Source: Alisma plantago-aquatica
Lineage: Eukaryota; Streptophyta; Magnoliopsida; Alismatales; Alismataceae
Length of the DNA: 64,000 bases
Direction of reading: 5' to 3'
Assembly (NCBI GenBank): GCA_963693085.1
Contig: OY856409.1
Location: 1,535,309,072 to 1,535,373,071 of the forward strand
Under the pieces are notes generated by a model that did no database searches, was not told the origin of the DNA, and saw only the letters and a list, made by a program, of their open reading frames with translations. Position 1 is the stretch's first letter. Each line of letters begins with the position of its first letter. Position numbers and translations under genes: made by a program. This document shows positions 10,932 to 21,921 of this stretch, piece after piece.

Positions 10932-12558
10932 CTATCTTTTACCATGAAGAACAACCGACCATTTATCATTTGCAGGATCATCAATATAAAATACTTGTTT
11001 TGCCTGTGATGCCAATATGAATGGTTCACCCTTCTCGCCAATCTTTTCAAAGTTCACTAAAGTGAAACCCAATTCATCCACTATAACTCCTTTGGTGTTA
11101 TCAACCCAATTACATTTGAAGAGCGGAATTCTGAAATCTATGTAGTCAAACTCCCATATGTCTTCAATGACACCGTAATATGACATTTCAGCTTCACGTG
11201 GACTCTTATCCTTTGCACTTGCAAAAAACATAGTCGATGCTTGAAGGGTGACCCCACTGTTTTGGACGACACTCTTATCATCTTGGCGCTTTGTGTAATA
11301 TGCAAATCCATTAATGCCATACCCTTCATAAGACATAACAGTCAATTTTGGTTTAAAGGTGAGGCATTTGATAGTTTCAGTAATATCATCTGGTATTTGA
11401 GATAGTTGATGTAAGACTTTATCTTAAAACCACTTAATAAATGTCTTGTTATGCTCTCTAGCAAGCCACATTGTATTGGCTCGAGGATATTGTCTCTTGA
11501 TGAAATTGGTATGTTCCTCGATATAAACGTTCACTTCGTCCATGTTGTGTAAAATATACAAGTGACCTTGTTCCAACTGCTCACGGCTGATTACTTTCAC
11601 ACGTGATCACAAAATTCCTTTGCCAAATTGCTCGTCAATATTCTTGTCATTATCAGGAGTGTCATTACCACTGAGAAAGTCATTGCAAAAATCCATAACC
11701 TCTCTCGCCACATAACCCTCAATAATACTCCCTTCAGGCCGATAACGGTTTCGAACATCACTTTTAAAAACGCTCATGTATCATTCAAAGGGATACATCC
11801 AATGCAAGAAAACTGGTCCCAACATTTTCACTTCCCTAGTCAGGTGGACAACAAGATGTACCATGATATCAAAGAACGATGGAGGAAAATACATCTCAAG
11901 CTGACATAGGGTAACAACCACTTCTCTTTGCAATTTATCGAGAGTATCAGGGCCAATAACTTTTCTGCACAGACTGTTGAAAAAGAAACAAAGTTTGGTG
12001 ATTGTTAGCTTTTCTTCAGGAAGCATTTCTTTCAACAAAGAAAACAATGACGTGAAGCTTTTGTCTCTCCATCTATTGTTAGCTTTCAGCTTATACAGCG
12101 CTAAGCTTCGTAAACTTAGTGCAACCTGTATATAACAGTATCTGAGCATCATGCACAATGTTTCTAAAAATGGGAGGTGGATCGGTGTGTTCTACCCCAC
12201 AACTATCCAGCATCGCATCAACGATGTCTACTGGAACTGGTTCATTCACATCTACGTCATCGTAGGCAATTTCTTCTTCCACACAAGCACTGCTATCGAC
12301 ATCCACTGGTTTTGGGTTTGAAATCTCTCCATGCCAATGTCATTATGTATACCCTTGTATAATCCCGTTGCACATGACATGACTTTTGATTTCGTCACCA
12401 GTGCTGACTTTCAAGTTGTTACCGCAATGCCTACATGGACAGTAGAACCTATCTCCAGGTTGTTTCCTATGTTCCTCGGCCAATCTAATAAACTGGTCAA
12501 AACCAGAAATAAACTTTGGGGTGCAGCAATTGCGAATGGACATCCATGATCTATCCAT
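10932..12558 (-). pseudogene. TNP2-type CACTA transposase, catalytic core deleted
   Basis: The start is the ATG at 12558, which opens MDRSWMSIRNCCTPKFISG, the transposase-associated N-terminal domain, with FYCPCRHCGNNL and SHVMCNGIIQGYT at about 12343-12450. Two adjacent stops at about 12340-12345 interrupt it, and it resumes HWHGEISNPKPVDVD. Then comes YTGCTKFTKLSA, a frameshift at about 12105, and RDKSFTSLFSLLKEMLPEE. This is joined directly at about 12010 to KLCFFFNSLCRKVIGPDTLD and VVVTLCQLEMYFPPSFFDIM (DUF4218 region), so the Transposase_21 core normally between them is missing. The C-terminus is the DUF4216 region: FAYYTKRQDDKSVVQNSGV, YGVIEDIWEFDY, FKCNWVDNTKGVIVDELGFT, at 10932-11345. 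It cannot be catalytically active. Its truncated product, if made, would lack DNA-cutting residues. Confidence 0.9.
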
Positions 12559-12670
12559 TCTATGATCAAAGAGAAAACAAGTATATATTACAACAAGATT
12601 AGGGTCTAGGGTTAACAAATACATGTGATGTCATTATTATATATAATAAATGTGTACCACCTATCTATTC

Positions 12671-12858
12671 TTAAACACCTAATCTCACTAGTAAGTGTAT
12701 AATGTGTATTGGGTTTTCAAGAAAATTTCCGCAGCATTTCTCTGCTGTTCTCCAAGTACATATGTACTTAGAGAACACACGGGGAAATGCTGCCAAAATT
12801 TTCTTGAAAACCCAATACACATTATACACTAACATCCTAAGCGAGATCAGGTGTTCAA
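12671..12858. repeat. Loopless palindrome (hairpin) upstream of the CACTA transposase
   Basis: Two arms of about 90 bp are inverted copies meeting at a perfect centre AAGTACATATGTACTT (12754-12769). The arms share GTGTATAATGTGTATTGGGT and TTTTCAAGAAAATTT, with only a few mismatches (for example CCGCAGCATTTCTCT against TGGCAGCATTTCCCC) and one small gap at the outer end. It lies about 110-300 bp upstream of the transposase ATG, so a transposase leader transcript would contain it as a long hairpin. Confidence 0.85.
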
Positions 12859-12881
12859 GAACAGTCCCAAATCGGGGACTA

Positions 12882-12914
12882 TCCAAGATTTACTCCTAAT
12901 GAGTAAATCTTGGA
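12882..12914. repeat. Short perfect hairpin
   Basis: TCCAAGATTTACTC, a five-base loop CTAAT, then GAGTAAATCTTGGA. The 14-bp arms are exact complements. It directly follows the long palindrome. Confidence 0.85.
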
Positions 12915-13790
12915 CGGGTTTCTAGGCCAACAAATAATGTGTTGTCATTCTTATACCTAAAATCCTAGTTCTTCAAGTTAGGGTGATTATTGATGTCTTT
13001 AAAAGCAGGATTGGCAATTTAGGGAAAAGTTCATCATTTACATTCCAAGCATGTCACATGTGTGCATTACAGTTCATCATTAATCAAGAAGGGTGATTAG
13101 TATTCTCAATATACTCAACAATGAAACAAGTAACCAATTTCATAGTTAAACTATTCATTAGTATGGAATGTCCAATTTTATCGTGAAATGCATGCATAAT
13201 CGACTTGACATTGAGAAAACATCAAAAACTTGTTGGCGAGGCCAACTACCCGATAACTTACTTGATTCTAAATTATTGAAAGTTAATCTTAATCATGTGA
13301 CTGATATGATTCAAATATCTAATATTAATGCTGCTAAATATCATCCATAGGAGTCATAGCCAAGGTTTTTCTAACAAAGACATAATCATTTTTTTATCTA
13401 CCATATTGATCACCCTATCCCATTAAAATATAAGATGGATAATCAGATATCACTGTCAACAAATTGTCTTCCTAACTTACTTCAACATCAATGGATATGA
13501 GTTACTTATTAAAAGAAGAATAACGAGAAGTAATTTGGGTTGTCAAGCACACACGACAATGTTGTGTTATATCTATATTTACAAAATGTAAGATTACACA
13601 ATTTACAGTACAATGAGTGTTACAAGCATTGCGGAATACTGTTCCTCTTAGATAGGCTTAGATCCTCAAGACCAGGTCAGTCTGTTGCTAGCTAGCACAC
13701 GTATACAATCATAAATCACGTAACAGAATATGGTTATTGACTGTTTCAACACTTATCAAGTTACTAATAAGTAAATAACTTAAAAAAAGA
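12915..13790. other. CACTA interior without recognised gene
   Basis: This is A/T-rich sequence. A 60-codon plus-strand frame at 13168-13350 has no recognisable features. Nothing supports a gene here; by position it may hold the leader and first introns of the minus-strand transposase transcript. Confidence 0.3.
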
Positions 13791-13794
13791 TAAA

Positions 13795-14160
13795 AAATGC
13801 CCAGCAGGGCACCTGACGATTTTGCTCGAGGGCACATGCAGGGCTTGACCTAGCCTAGGCGGAGGAAGGAAGGAGGAATAAGGCGTCGTATCTTGAGGGA
13901 AGAGGAAGAAGGCCCAGTCAGAGCAGAGGAGAGCAGCTGGAGGAGAAGCTGGCAGCCGGCACCGGTGGCGAGGAGAGGAGACGATCGGCTCGGCGAAGCG
14001 GCGTCGAGGGCGGCGAGGAGAGGAGAGCAGCCAACTGGCGGTGAGGAGACAAGTGGCACGCAAGGAGATGAACGGCGGCGCGGGGGAGCCAACCGGCAAC
14101 GACGACGATGACAACGGGGAGCAGAATCACCAGACCTAGCGCAGAGTCGCAATGAAATAG
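13795..14160 (-). promoter_or_regulatory. G/C-rich block near the CACTA 5' end
   Basis: A sharply G/C-rich block of about 350 bp occurs within A/T-rich surroundings, purine-rich on the plus strand (GGAGAAGCTGGCAGCC; GGCGGCGAGGAGAGGAGAG). Open frames exist on both strands (for example 13764-14114 minus, Ser/Pro/Arg-rich), but their composition is low-complexity and I see no domain. G/C-rich first exons or promoter regions just inside the 5' end are common in CACTA elements; a captured gene fragment is the alternative. Confidence 0.35.
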
Positions 14161-14199
14161 AGACAATGGGGAAAATTTCTGTTTCGCAGGGCTATTAAC

Positions 14200-14784
14200 T
14201 GTACCATATGCGTCGATTATTAAAAAAAAACGACACCTAAAACTAACAGTGTCGGTTCTGTACAAAACCTGACTCCAATATTGAATTATAGTCGTCGGTT
14301 TTAACTACAAAACAACCTACATCTATATACATATGCCGATTAAAAAAATTGTTCTTGATTTATGACCATAGTCGTCGGTTTCTACTTAAAACCGACGCTT
14401 ACAGGGTGTGAAAAATTCCCCTCGGACAGTGTGGGAAAACTCATAAGCGTCGATAATTGTAGTAAAAATGACGACCAAAATGTGCCCAATTTATGTCTCG
14501 CGAATAACCTTTAGTCGTCGGTTTATTGTTTATCAACCGACGCCATATGTCAAATTTTGGAGGTAATATTTTTCGCTGGAAATTTTGGATTTGGCGGTTA
14601 ATTTTAGGCGTCGGTTTTTTATTAAGTAACCAACACTGAATAAAAGCGGTACCCGTGTCTGGTCGCCCTTCATAGATTGGATGTCGGTTTATGTTATCAA
14701 CCGACGCTGTAGAGTTTAGGTGTTGGTGTATTTATACAACCGACACCTTGAAAAGTGACGTTATAAGCCATTTCTATAGTAGTG
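14200..14784. repeat. CACTA right subterminal repeats
   Basis: About eight small inverted pairs of GTCGGTTT ... AAACCGAC-type words occur (for example 14292-14325, 14371-14398, 14515-14543, 14603-14635, 14682-14708, 14720-14750), more decayed than on the left. The terminal inverted repeat is at 14768-14784. Confidence 0.8.
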
Positions 14785-17148
14785 GAAGCACATGTCTGCT
14801 CTCTGCACCAGGAGAAAAATACACAGTCGAGTACAACAACCACATGATCTGGGAGAAGCTGACCAGAGAACACGAGCGCAATTTAAAGAACTCAAAGGTG
14901 ACTCTCATCACCTCCTGATTTATTAGGGTGGTGCAGAAGATAGCAGCCAAGACTATCTTTACAATAACAGAAACTGACAGTGTAACCAAGGGAGACCTAT
15001 TTATAATATAGTCAATGATAAATAAAAAGCTTGTGAACATAGGAAGGGTTCTGATTGAAAGGCTATCAGCTGCAGTAGGAGGGGAAGCAAAACAAACAAA
15101 GGAGTTCTGCATGGGAAGCTAGAATACAAAAATAGCTTACCAATTCATGGATGCAGACTCGTTGATGAAGTACAAGAAAACCAAGGGACATAAGATTGAT
15201 ATAAATTCCTCCATTAATATGGTGATCCTGGCACAGAAAGGAAACAAACTCTTTTACAAAAAAAGATGCTTCAAGACACTACTCCCCCTCCTAGAAATGG
15301 CATATTATGACGCCCACAAGATGCATCCACCTAAAAAGACATCGATAGGATGTAGTTGGGGGACATCCTCACTACCACAAACCAATCATCTACAACTGAC
15401 AAGAAGGAAGAGAGAGCTAAAACTCTAAAAATTGATATGAAGAAGCCAGAGGAAAGAAAGAAACTGACAATACGAAAGAAAAAGAAAAAAAAACACCAGA
15501 CAAGCCCATCACCCCGAACCCACCCTCACCATGCATTCCATATGAGATGGCAGTGAGTGAAGGATGCAAGCCTAAAGTGGAAATCAAAGAAGGAGGCAAC
15601 CAGGCGCATCTTGAAGCCACAACGAGGGAAACACGTTGAGATCGAGCAAGAAACCCACCAAGCGTGCAAGGACCTCGAGGTTGTACATGACTCCGTGATA
15701 CCAGAAGTGATCCTACAAGTGCCAGGGTGACTAGAGGCAAGCACTTCCACTCCAGCAATGCACGTTGACCCAACGAGAATCAAGCCAGTTCCATGACTCA
15801 AGGATCCCATAACATCCACAACACCCACCACAACACCAGTAGAGAAGCAACAACACCGCTCGTAAACATTCGGTGATGTATTAGGAAATAAGTTTGATGC
15901 CATGTGGCAACACATGCAGCAAACTTCAAAACTTATTTAAATATTACCTCTAGCCTGTGTACACTAACTATATAGGTAAAAAGTTTAAATGAGAGAATTG
16001 AGGCACTCCCTTAGTTTATTCAAGGGGTAATCAACAAACAGAACAAGCTGATGGGAGCCCTAAAGACTCTAACTGAGGAAATGAAGGACCTCAGGAAGGA
16101 TTGAAATGCAATGAGAGAAGACAAAGAGCTAACACGGAAGGGGTACAAGGAAGCATAACACGACCTAAAGAAGAAACTTCAGTGCCTAGATGAAGAATAC
16201 CAACAGCTATATTCTGAATGCCAGGAAATAGACGTCTACCAGCAGAGAAAGAAGACAAAGTGTTTGACAAGTCCTTCAACATCTCATGCTTCCTCAAGTC
16301 CCTCGAGACTAGACAAAGACAATGATGATGTGGGAGGAACAAGTGTAGGAGCAGCCTCAGAGGATGAAAGTGCCATGTGAAGACCTCTCCAAGGGTAAAA
16401 CCACAGACAAAGGAAGCATCACCACAGTAAGAAATTTGTCAGGACAACAAAACAAAAAAATAAATGTGTTGTCAAGGGCGTTCGACTTAAACAGTAGCCC
16501 AGAAAAAGATAAGGCTGTGTCAGAAGACCCCAAACAAGTCGGTGTCACCAGAGCTGAAAGGACTGCGACAGAAATCTCGCGTCATGAGAAATAAGAGATA
16601 TTAACAAATTCTTAGATGACCCGACGTTTGAGATGGATATCTGCAGTGACTTTCTCAAAGATCCAGAGTAGTAAGACTAGGAAGATTTCTTTTATGATAG
16701 AAAAATGGCCATTACATTAGCCGCGCTCAATGCTGTAGAATTAGAGCAATTGTTAGAAGCAAATCAGCCAATAAAAGACATAATTATAGAGACATCCACG
16801 AAGGATGAAGGCAAGGCAACAACTCAAACACCGATAGAAACAAGGGTTCATTCTCTAACCATAGAAGCACCACCCACAACAACGCAGGCAGCAGGAGATG
16901 GAACCTTAGAAGATGAAGAAGGTGGGCTCTTATCTTTCTTTACAAATGAGCCAATTCGAAAGCAGAGCATGCTAGTCAATGAAGTACAATAAGGGGTGGC
17001 TCCTCCTCTACCCTGCAAGATGGCGGGTATGGACATGACCACATTATCAAGAATCACATGCATAGATGTTCATATCCTGGCAGACATACTAGATGAAAAC
17101 CTTACCAGAACTAATATTGTCTATCACAACAAGGGCATTTAGCTTAGC
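14785..17148 (+). pseudogene. Downstream-of-pol ORF, middle part (continues after the CACTA)
   Basis: This resumes the frame cut at 8507: STCLLSAPGEKYTVEYNNHM, then NSKVTLITS, then KIAAKTIFTITETDSVTKGD and IINKKLVNIGRVLIERLSAA-like sequence across stops, and 15147-15428 (MDADSLMKYKKTKGHKID). The first part resembles the N-terminal domain of proteins annotated as putative plant transposon proteins. From 16020 to 16260 the frame is Lys/Glu-rich with heptad-like spacing (NKLMGALKTLTEEMKDLRKD; DLKKKLQCLDEEYQQLYSE), probably a coiled coil. 16364-16992 is Ser/Thr/Glu-rich and disordered. About ten stops and several shifts show decay. Confidence 0.45.
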
Positions 17149-18067
17149 TTGGATCACTTTCGAGATATTTTTCTAAAACGAGCATGCATACATAAGAAGT
17201 TATTCAATGTACTGTGTGCAACTCAACTTGAAGAATTCTTACATCCCAACAAAGTACAACCACTATTCAACGACACCATGCATCTAGCAGGGCTTATGTT
17301 TGATAACAATGACAAAGCTACTGATGTGATAGAGCTACAACATGCAGTGAGTAGGGAAGAAATGAAATTTGTGGTCCTGCCCATGAGGACTGTAAAGCAC
17401 TGGGCATTGATTGTTGTCAACTTTTACAAGAGACGGACAATAGTGTTCAACTGTTGCGTAGTTGAATTGGACAACACCTCCCTGGTCTATAAAAACAAGG
17501 AAGCAAGGGATATTTTAAAGGTTTCACTACATCTGCAATGAGCTACGCAAATGGCAGATAACATACATAAGGGGATGTGGATGCAATTCTCTATTTTCAA
17601 AAAGGTCTCCAAAGAAAATGTTAGAACATGGGACTGTGCCTTTATAGTTCTCTGAATGATGAAAGCCATCAATAGGGGAGTCCCGCTGGAAGACCTCTGC
17701 ATTGGTTGCATTGTATGTATGCAATGGAAGTTATATACGATCACCGCTTCTTTAATGAACCGACAATGCCTTCAGACACAGTACCACAACGTCTTCACAA
17801 AGAAATCTCTCTCCCTAAAAAGAAAATATGGAGAGAGGAACTTAAGACCCTATCGATCGATCCTATAGAACCTTCTAGAGTGGCTACTTGAAAGGAGGGA
17901 TGGGCCACTGACACACCCGACAGAGCATAAAGGAAACCTAAAAATGAGCCAGAACAACCTCAAGCAAGAGAAGACAAGAACGAACAACCTCTGGCAAGCC
18001 ATCCAGAAGAAGGAGAAATAGATGAAGAGTATATGTCAGAGATTAAACCAGATGGGCTGACTTTATA
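17149..18067 (+). pseudogene. Ulp1-like protease domain of the Athila-embedded ORF
   Basis: The domain shows LDHFRDIFLKRACIHKKLF, then KFVVLPMRTVKHWALIVVNF with the catalytic His codon at 17398-17400. After it comes TIVFNCCV, where Asn (17449-17451) stands at the expected Asp, and after a stop VRTWDCAFIVL with the Cys codon at 17635-17637, then MMKAINRGVPLEDL. The order His-Asp-Cys with HW and W-D-C-x-F is that of Ulp1-family C48 proteases. Stops at 17539 and at 17653 (VL-stop-MMKA) are TGA where CGA (Arg) is expected. The end is a Glu-rich tail stopping at 18067, exactly where the chromovirus sequence begins. Decayed; the substrate, if any, is unknown. Confidence 0.6.
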
Positions 18068-19925
18068 GGTTGTTTTGACAAGAAGAAAATGTGCTAACTT
18101 AGTCAACCTATCAACTATCACCCAAATGGAATCATGACCTTTGGTTGTTCTGGGTAAACCAACCACAAAGTCCATGGTCACGTGATCCCATTTCCACCGT
18201 GGTATAGGTAAAGGTTGCATTGTTCCTGTGGGCTTCTGATGTTTTTCTTTAACTTGATGACACAATGGACACCGCATAACAAACTCAACTACATCTTTCT
18301 TCAAACCGGGCCACCAATACATATCTTTCAAGTTATGATACATCTTGGTACTCCTTGGATGCATTGCATACATGGACGAATGAGCTTCCTCCATGAGTAA
18401 CTTCCTTAAGTCATTGGCATTAGGTACTACCATCCTACCATGATAACAGACTACCTCATCCTCTAACTCATGAAAACCGTCCCGTTTCTCACTACCATAC
18501 TCCGACATGATCTGTTGAATCACAGTAGCAACCTATTGTGCCTCTTTGATCTGTTGTTTCAGAGTAGGTTTCACTTGCATCTCATCTAATAGTCCAGCTG
18601 ACAAAAATCATTTAAGTTGTACATTGTTTTGCCTCAAAGAGACAAGCATGTCTCGTTTAAAGCAAACTGAAGAATTCAACTATGCTTTATCTATGGATGG
18701 CGATGATAATTTTCTACTGGTGCATCATCCACTACATTAGCCTTTCCTAGATGATAATCAATTGTACAATCGTAGTCCTTGATTAACTCCATCCAGTGGT
18801 GCTGTCTCATATTCAACTCGTGCTGTGAGAAGATGTACTTTAAGTTCTTATGGTCTATGAAAATCTAGAATGTTTCTCCATAGAGATAATGTCTCCAGAT
18901 CTTCAACGCATGAACCACTGCAGCTAATTCTAGATCATGTGTCAGATAATTCTCCTCGTGTTTCTTAAATTGTCGGGAAGCAAAAGAAACTACATGATCA
19001 CTCTGCATCAGCACACATCCTAGACCATTCTTGGAGGCATCACAGAAAACAATATATCACTTTCCCTGCTCAGGTAAAGCTAACACAGGTGAACTGGTCA
19101 ACCTTTTGTTTCAACAACTGGAAGGAATGCTGACACTTGTCATTCCAGACAAAAGGAACTTCCTTCCTGGTCAACTTGGTTAGGGGTAAGGCTATAGAAC
19201 TGAAGTCTTTAATAAACCTCCTGTAATAACCTGACAGGCCTAAGAAACTACTAATCTCATTCGGTGTCTTGGGTTGTTCCCACTCTAACAAAGGTTCCAC
19301 ATTCTATGGGTCAAAACGAATACCTGAAGCAGATATAACGTGTCCAAGAAAAGACACTTCTGACAACCAAAACTTGCACTTGCTAAACTTAGCATATAGC
19401 TTGTGTTGTCTCAACAATGTCAAGGCTTGACGAAGGTGTCATTCATGTTGTTGACCATCTCTATTGTATATCAGGATGTTGTCTATGAAGACCACTACAA
19501 ACTTATCAAGGAATGGCTGGAAGATTCTACTCATCAGTTCCATGAATGCAGATGGTGCATTAGTTAGTCTAAACGACATAACTACAAACTCATAATGACC
19601 ATACCTTTTCCTAAAGGATGACTTAGTTATGTCACTCTCCTTGATACGTAAGTGATGATATCATGACCTTAGATCTATTTTAGAGAATATTGTTTCTCCA
19701 TGCAACTGGTCAAACAGATCATCTATCCTTGGTAGAGGATATTTGTTCTTAATTGTCACCTTGTTAAGCTGTCTATAGTCTATGCATAATCTCATAGACC
19801 CATCCTTCTTTTTAACAAAAAGAACTGGAGCACCCCACGGAGAAGTACTCAGTCGAATAAAACCTTTCTCAAGCAACTCCTATAACTGTTTCTTATGTTC
19901 TACCATCTCAGCTGGCACCATCCTA
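18066..19925 (-). pseudogene. Chromovirus copy A: RT, RNase H and integrase N-terminal part
   Basis: Read leftwards. RT is clear at 19661-19876 ([51 protein letters not shown]). The catalytic box at about 19475-19500 reads [11 protein letters not shown], so the second catalytic Asp is Asn (19478-19480). Then come [11 protein letters not shown] and [20 protein letters not shown]. RNase H (about 18830-19080) is broken. The integrase zinc-finger region is at 18250-18400 (H and C residues in EAHSSMYAMH and MRCPLCHQVK), followed by WDHVTMDFVVGLPRTTKGHD. The sequence ends inside integrase at 18066, at a junction sharing TATA with copy B. Stops in RNase H and the substituted RT make it inactive. Confidence 0.88.
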
Positions 19926-20553
19926 TAAGGAGTTTGAGCTATAGGTTGCGTACCTGGGATTAAATTAATCTCAAAATCAATCTCTTAGGGTGGAGGAATA
20001 TCTAGAAGTTATTCAGGAAACACATCCTCACACTCCCTAACAAATGGAACTTTAGAAAGACTAGGACTCTCTGCTCTGGTATCTACCACATGTGCCAAGA
20101 ATGCTTCACATCCTCGTCACATCAGTTTCTCAGCTATCATTGCTGACACTATACAGGTTTTAAGAATCTTTTTGTCCCCCTAAAAGATCCATGTATCACT
20201 ATTTCTTGTGAACATAACTTGTTGGAACCACAATCCAAGACAACCTTATACTTTTCTAGCGTTTCCATCCCAAGAATTATGTCAAACCCGTGCATCTCAA
20301 GTCGTATAAGATCCACCTGAATGTTGTGTTCTGAAAAGGAAAGAACACATGGAGAACATACCTCCTGCAACACTGCAGATCTGACTAACGGAGTTTCTAA
20401 TAACAAATTATCTTCCCTACGACTAATAGTTATATTGTAGTCATGAATCACTTCTTGAGTGATAAAGGAATGTGTAGCACCCAGATCAATCAAAACATAT
20501 ACGAAGCAGGATGAAGACATATCAGAATGAAATAATTCCATCTGACCTGTCAT
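19926..20553 (-). pseudogene. Chromovirus copy A: aspartic protease region
   Basis: The open frame 20149-20553 holds YVLIDLGATHSFIT, a D-L-G-A-T active-site loop (usual form D-S/T-G-A-T-H-S-F), and FDIILGMETLEKYKVVLDC, the second conserved segment (usual ILGMDWL). The RT-proximal part (19926-20148) has stops. The protease would have cut the Gag-Pol polyprotein. Confidence 0.85.
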
Positions 20554-21792
20554 GACTCATGGTTGACCACTACCTCCGGCTGATTCATAGCATAGAATCT
20601 TGCCATTGTTGGTTTCCGACCACTCATCCTATTGTTGGGTGCAGATGAACCGGCTTGGGATGTCTGTCCATGTCCTCGTGTGCCATTGCTAAATTGTTGC
20701 CTCTGAGAGCCTTGTTGACTCTGACTTGGTGGTTGGGTCACATTCCTGTCTCTATCAGGACAATCCTTCACCATGTGTACTATCTTGCCACACCTATAAC
20801 AGTCTTTGTTCCCCCACTGTGGCCTAGACAGTCATGTTACTAACATTGATGATGAGTTGTGGGCTCCATCAGGCGGTAAACTACGAACTCTACCCTTGTT
20901 GGACGTCCACTATATTTGAGTATTGAACATCGGTGGTGCTATTGGTGCAGAAAACCTTGGTTTCTAAAAACTTTCGGACCTCTGTCCTTGGAACTGTGTA
21001 TATACTTTCTTTCTGTTGGCTTGACGTTTCTCAGTCACGGACCTTTCTATTCGCCTAACTGACTCCACAAAGGTGGCACACCTTTCTCTATTCTCTAGAA
21101 CAGATGCAGGTGTGGTCAAATCAGCGTTTGAACCCTTCTCAAAATGCCAAATTCTCTCCTCATCTGTAGCAACAATGTGTGGACAAAACCATAGAAGCTC
21201 CATAAACTTAGCTTCATACTCGCTAATGTTCATTGGTCCTTTCTTAATCCACTCAAACTGAGAGATTTTCTCATCTAGGTAAGTCTTGGGAAAGTATCTA
21301 CTAACAAACTCTCTTCGGAATTCTCTCTATTCGACCTCAACTCTTGGTCATTTCTCTTCCTCAATGGCCCACTAGTGGCCAGCACTCCCTTTTCAATAGG
21401 TACACAACATGCTTAACCTTCTCAGCTTCTGGAATGCTGAGGATTCTAAAGGCTTTCTCCAACTCAGTGAGCCATTAATCAATGTCTGCGGGGTCAGTTG
21501 TACCAGCATATTCGCTGACTCCTACCCGACGTAACCGCTCAAAGGTCTTTCCAAATCCATGCCCCTTATTGGAAGTGGGTGCCCTAGGTGCTGATGCTGG
21601 CATCTGATCTGCCATATTTGTTATTGTGTTCACGAACAATCCATACAGAGCATGAAAAGCTGGGTTTTCTATCGAAACTTGGTCAAGCTGGGGATTCTCA
21701 GGTACCATCTCCTCTCTAGCCTGATCCCTTGCACCTCCTCTTGGTACAACAACACTACTTTCAGTAGCATGTTCTTCGTGTGATCCATCCAT
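20554..21792 (-). pseudogene. gag: Chromovirus copy A: gag
   Basis: The start is the ATG at 21792 (MDGSHEEHATESSVVVPRGG), 117 bp after the primer site. The capsid region follows in pieces: WLTELEKAFRIL at about 21440-21475 after a stop, MNISEYEAKFMELLWFCPHI at 21233 and VRRIERSVTEKRQANRKK. A perfect zinc knuckle CYRCGKIVHMVKDCP (C-x2-C-x4-H-x4-C) lies at about 20763-20807, followed by a Gln/Ser-rich tail. Stops at about 21474, 21330 and 20900 break it. Confidence 0.85.
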
Positions 21793-21908
21793 CTTTAAGT
21801 TTTACTTCTCCTCCTATATGAGCAGAAGTCACTATTAGATAAACTGGAAGACACTAGAACAGACTCAACAACCTTAATCATATGTCTCTGCAGACTCAGT
21901 GAACCTTA

Positions 21909-21921
21909 GGCTCTGATACCA
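21909..21921 (-). other. Primer binding site, initiator tRNA-Met type
   Basis: On the minus strand it reads TGGTATCAGAGCC, an exact match to the complement of plant initiator tRNA-Met, six bases downstream of the LTR end at 21928. It fixes the transcription direction (leftwards) and the LTR border. Confidence 0.9.

Larger units (their letters stand above)
8508..14784 (-). mobile_element. CACTA (En/Spm) DNA transposon, 6277 bp
   Basis: The left end starts CACTAGTACATAACCGACC and the right end, read on the minus strand, starts CACTACTATAGAAATGG; the flanking GAA is duplicated. Both ends carry subterminal arrays of the ACCGACGC/GCGTCGGT word, the binding-site arrangement usual for this superfamily. 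On the minus strand it encodes a TNP2-type transposase (12558 to 10932), without its catalytic core, and downstream a Ulp1-like gene (10446 to 9291). The element is inserted in the frame that runs 7745-8507 and 14785-18067. It cannot move by itself because the transposase core is deleted; clean ends mean it could still have been mobilised in trans. Confidence 0.93.

Noticed and set aside
13764..14265. Overlapping frames in the G/C-rich block of the CACTA
   Set aside because: Open in several frames because of composition, low-complexity Ser/Pro/Arg content, no domain.
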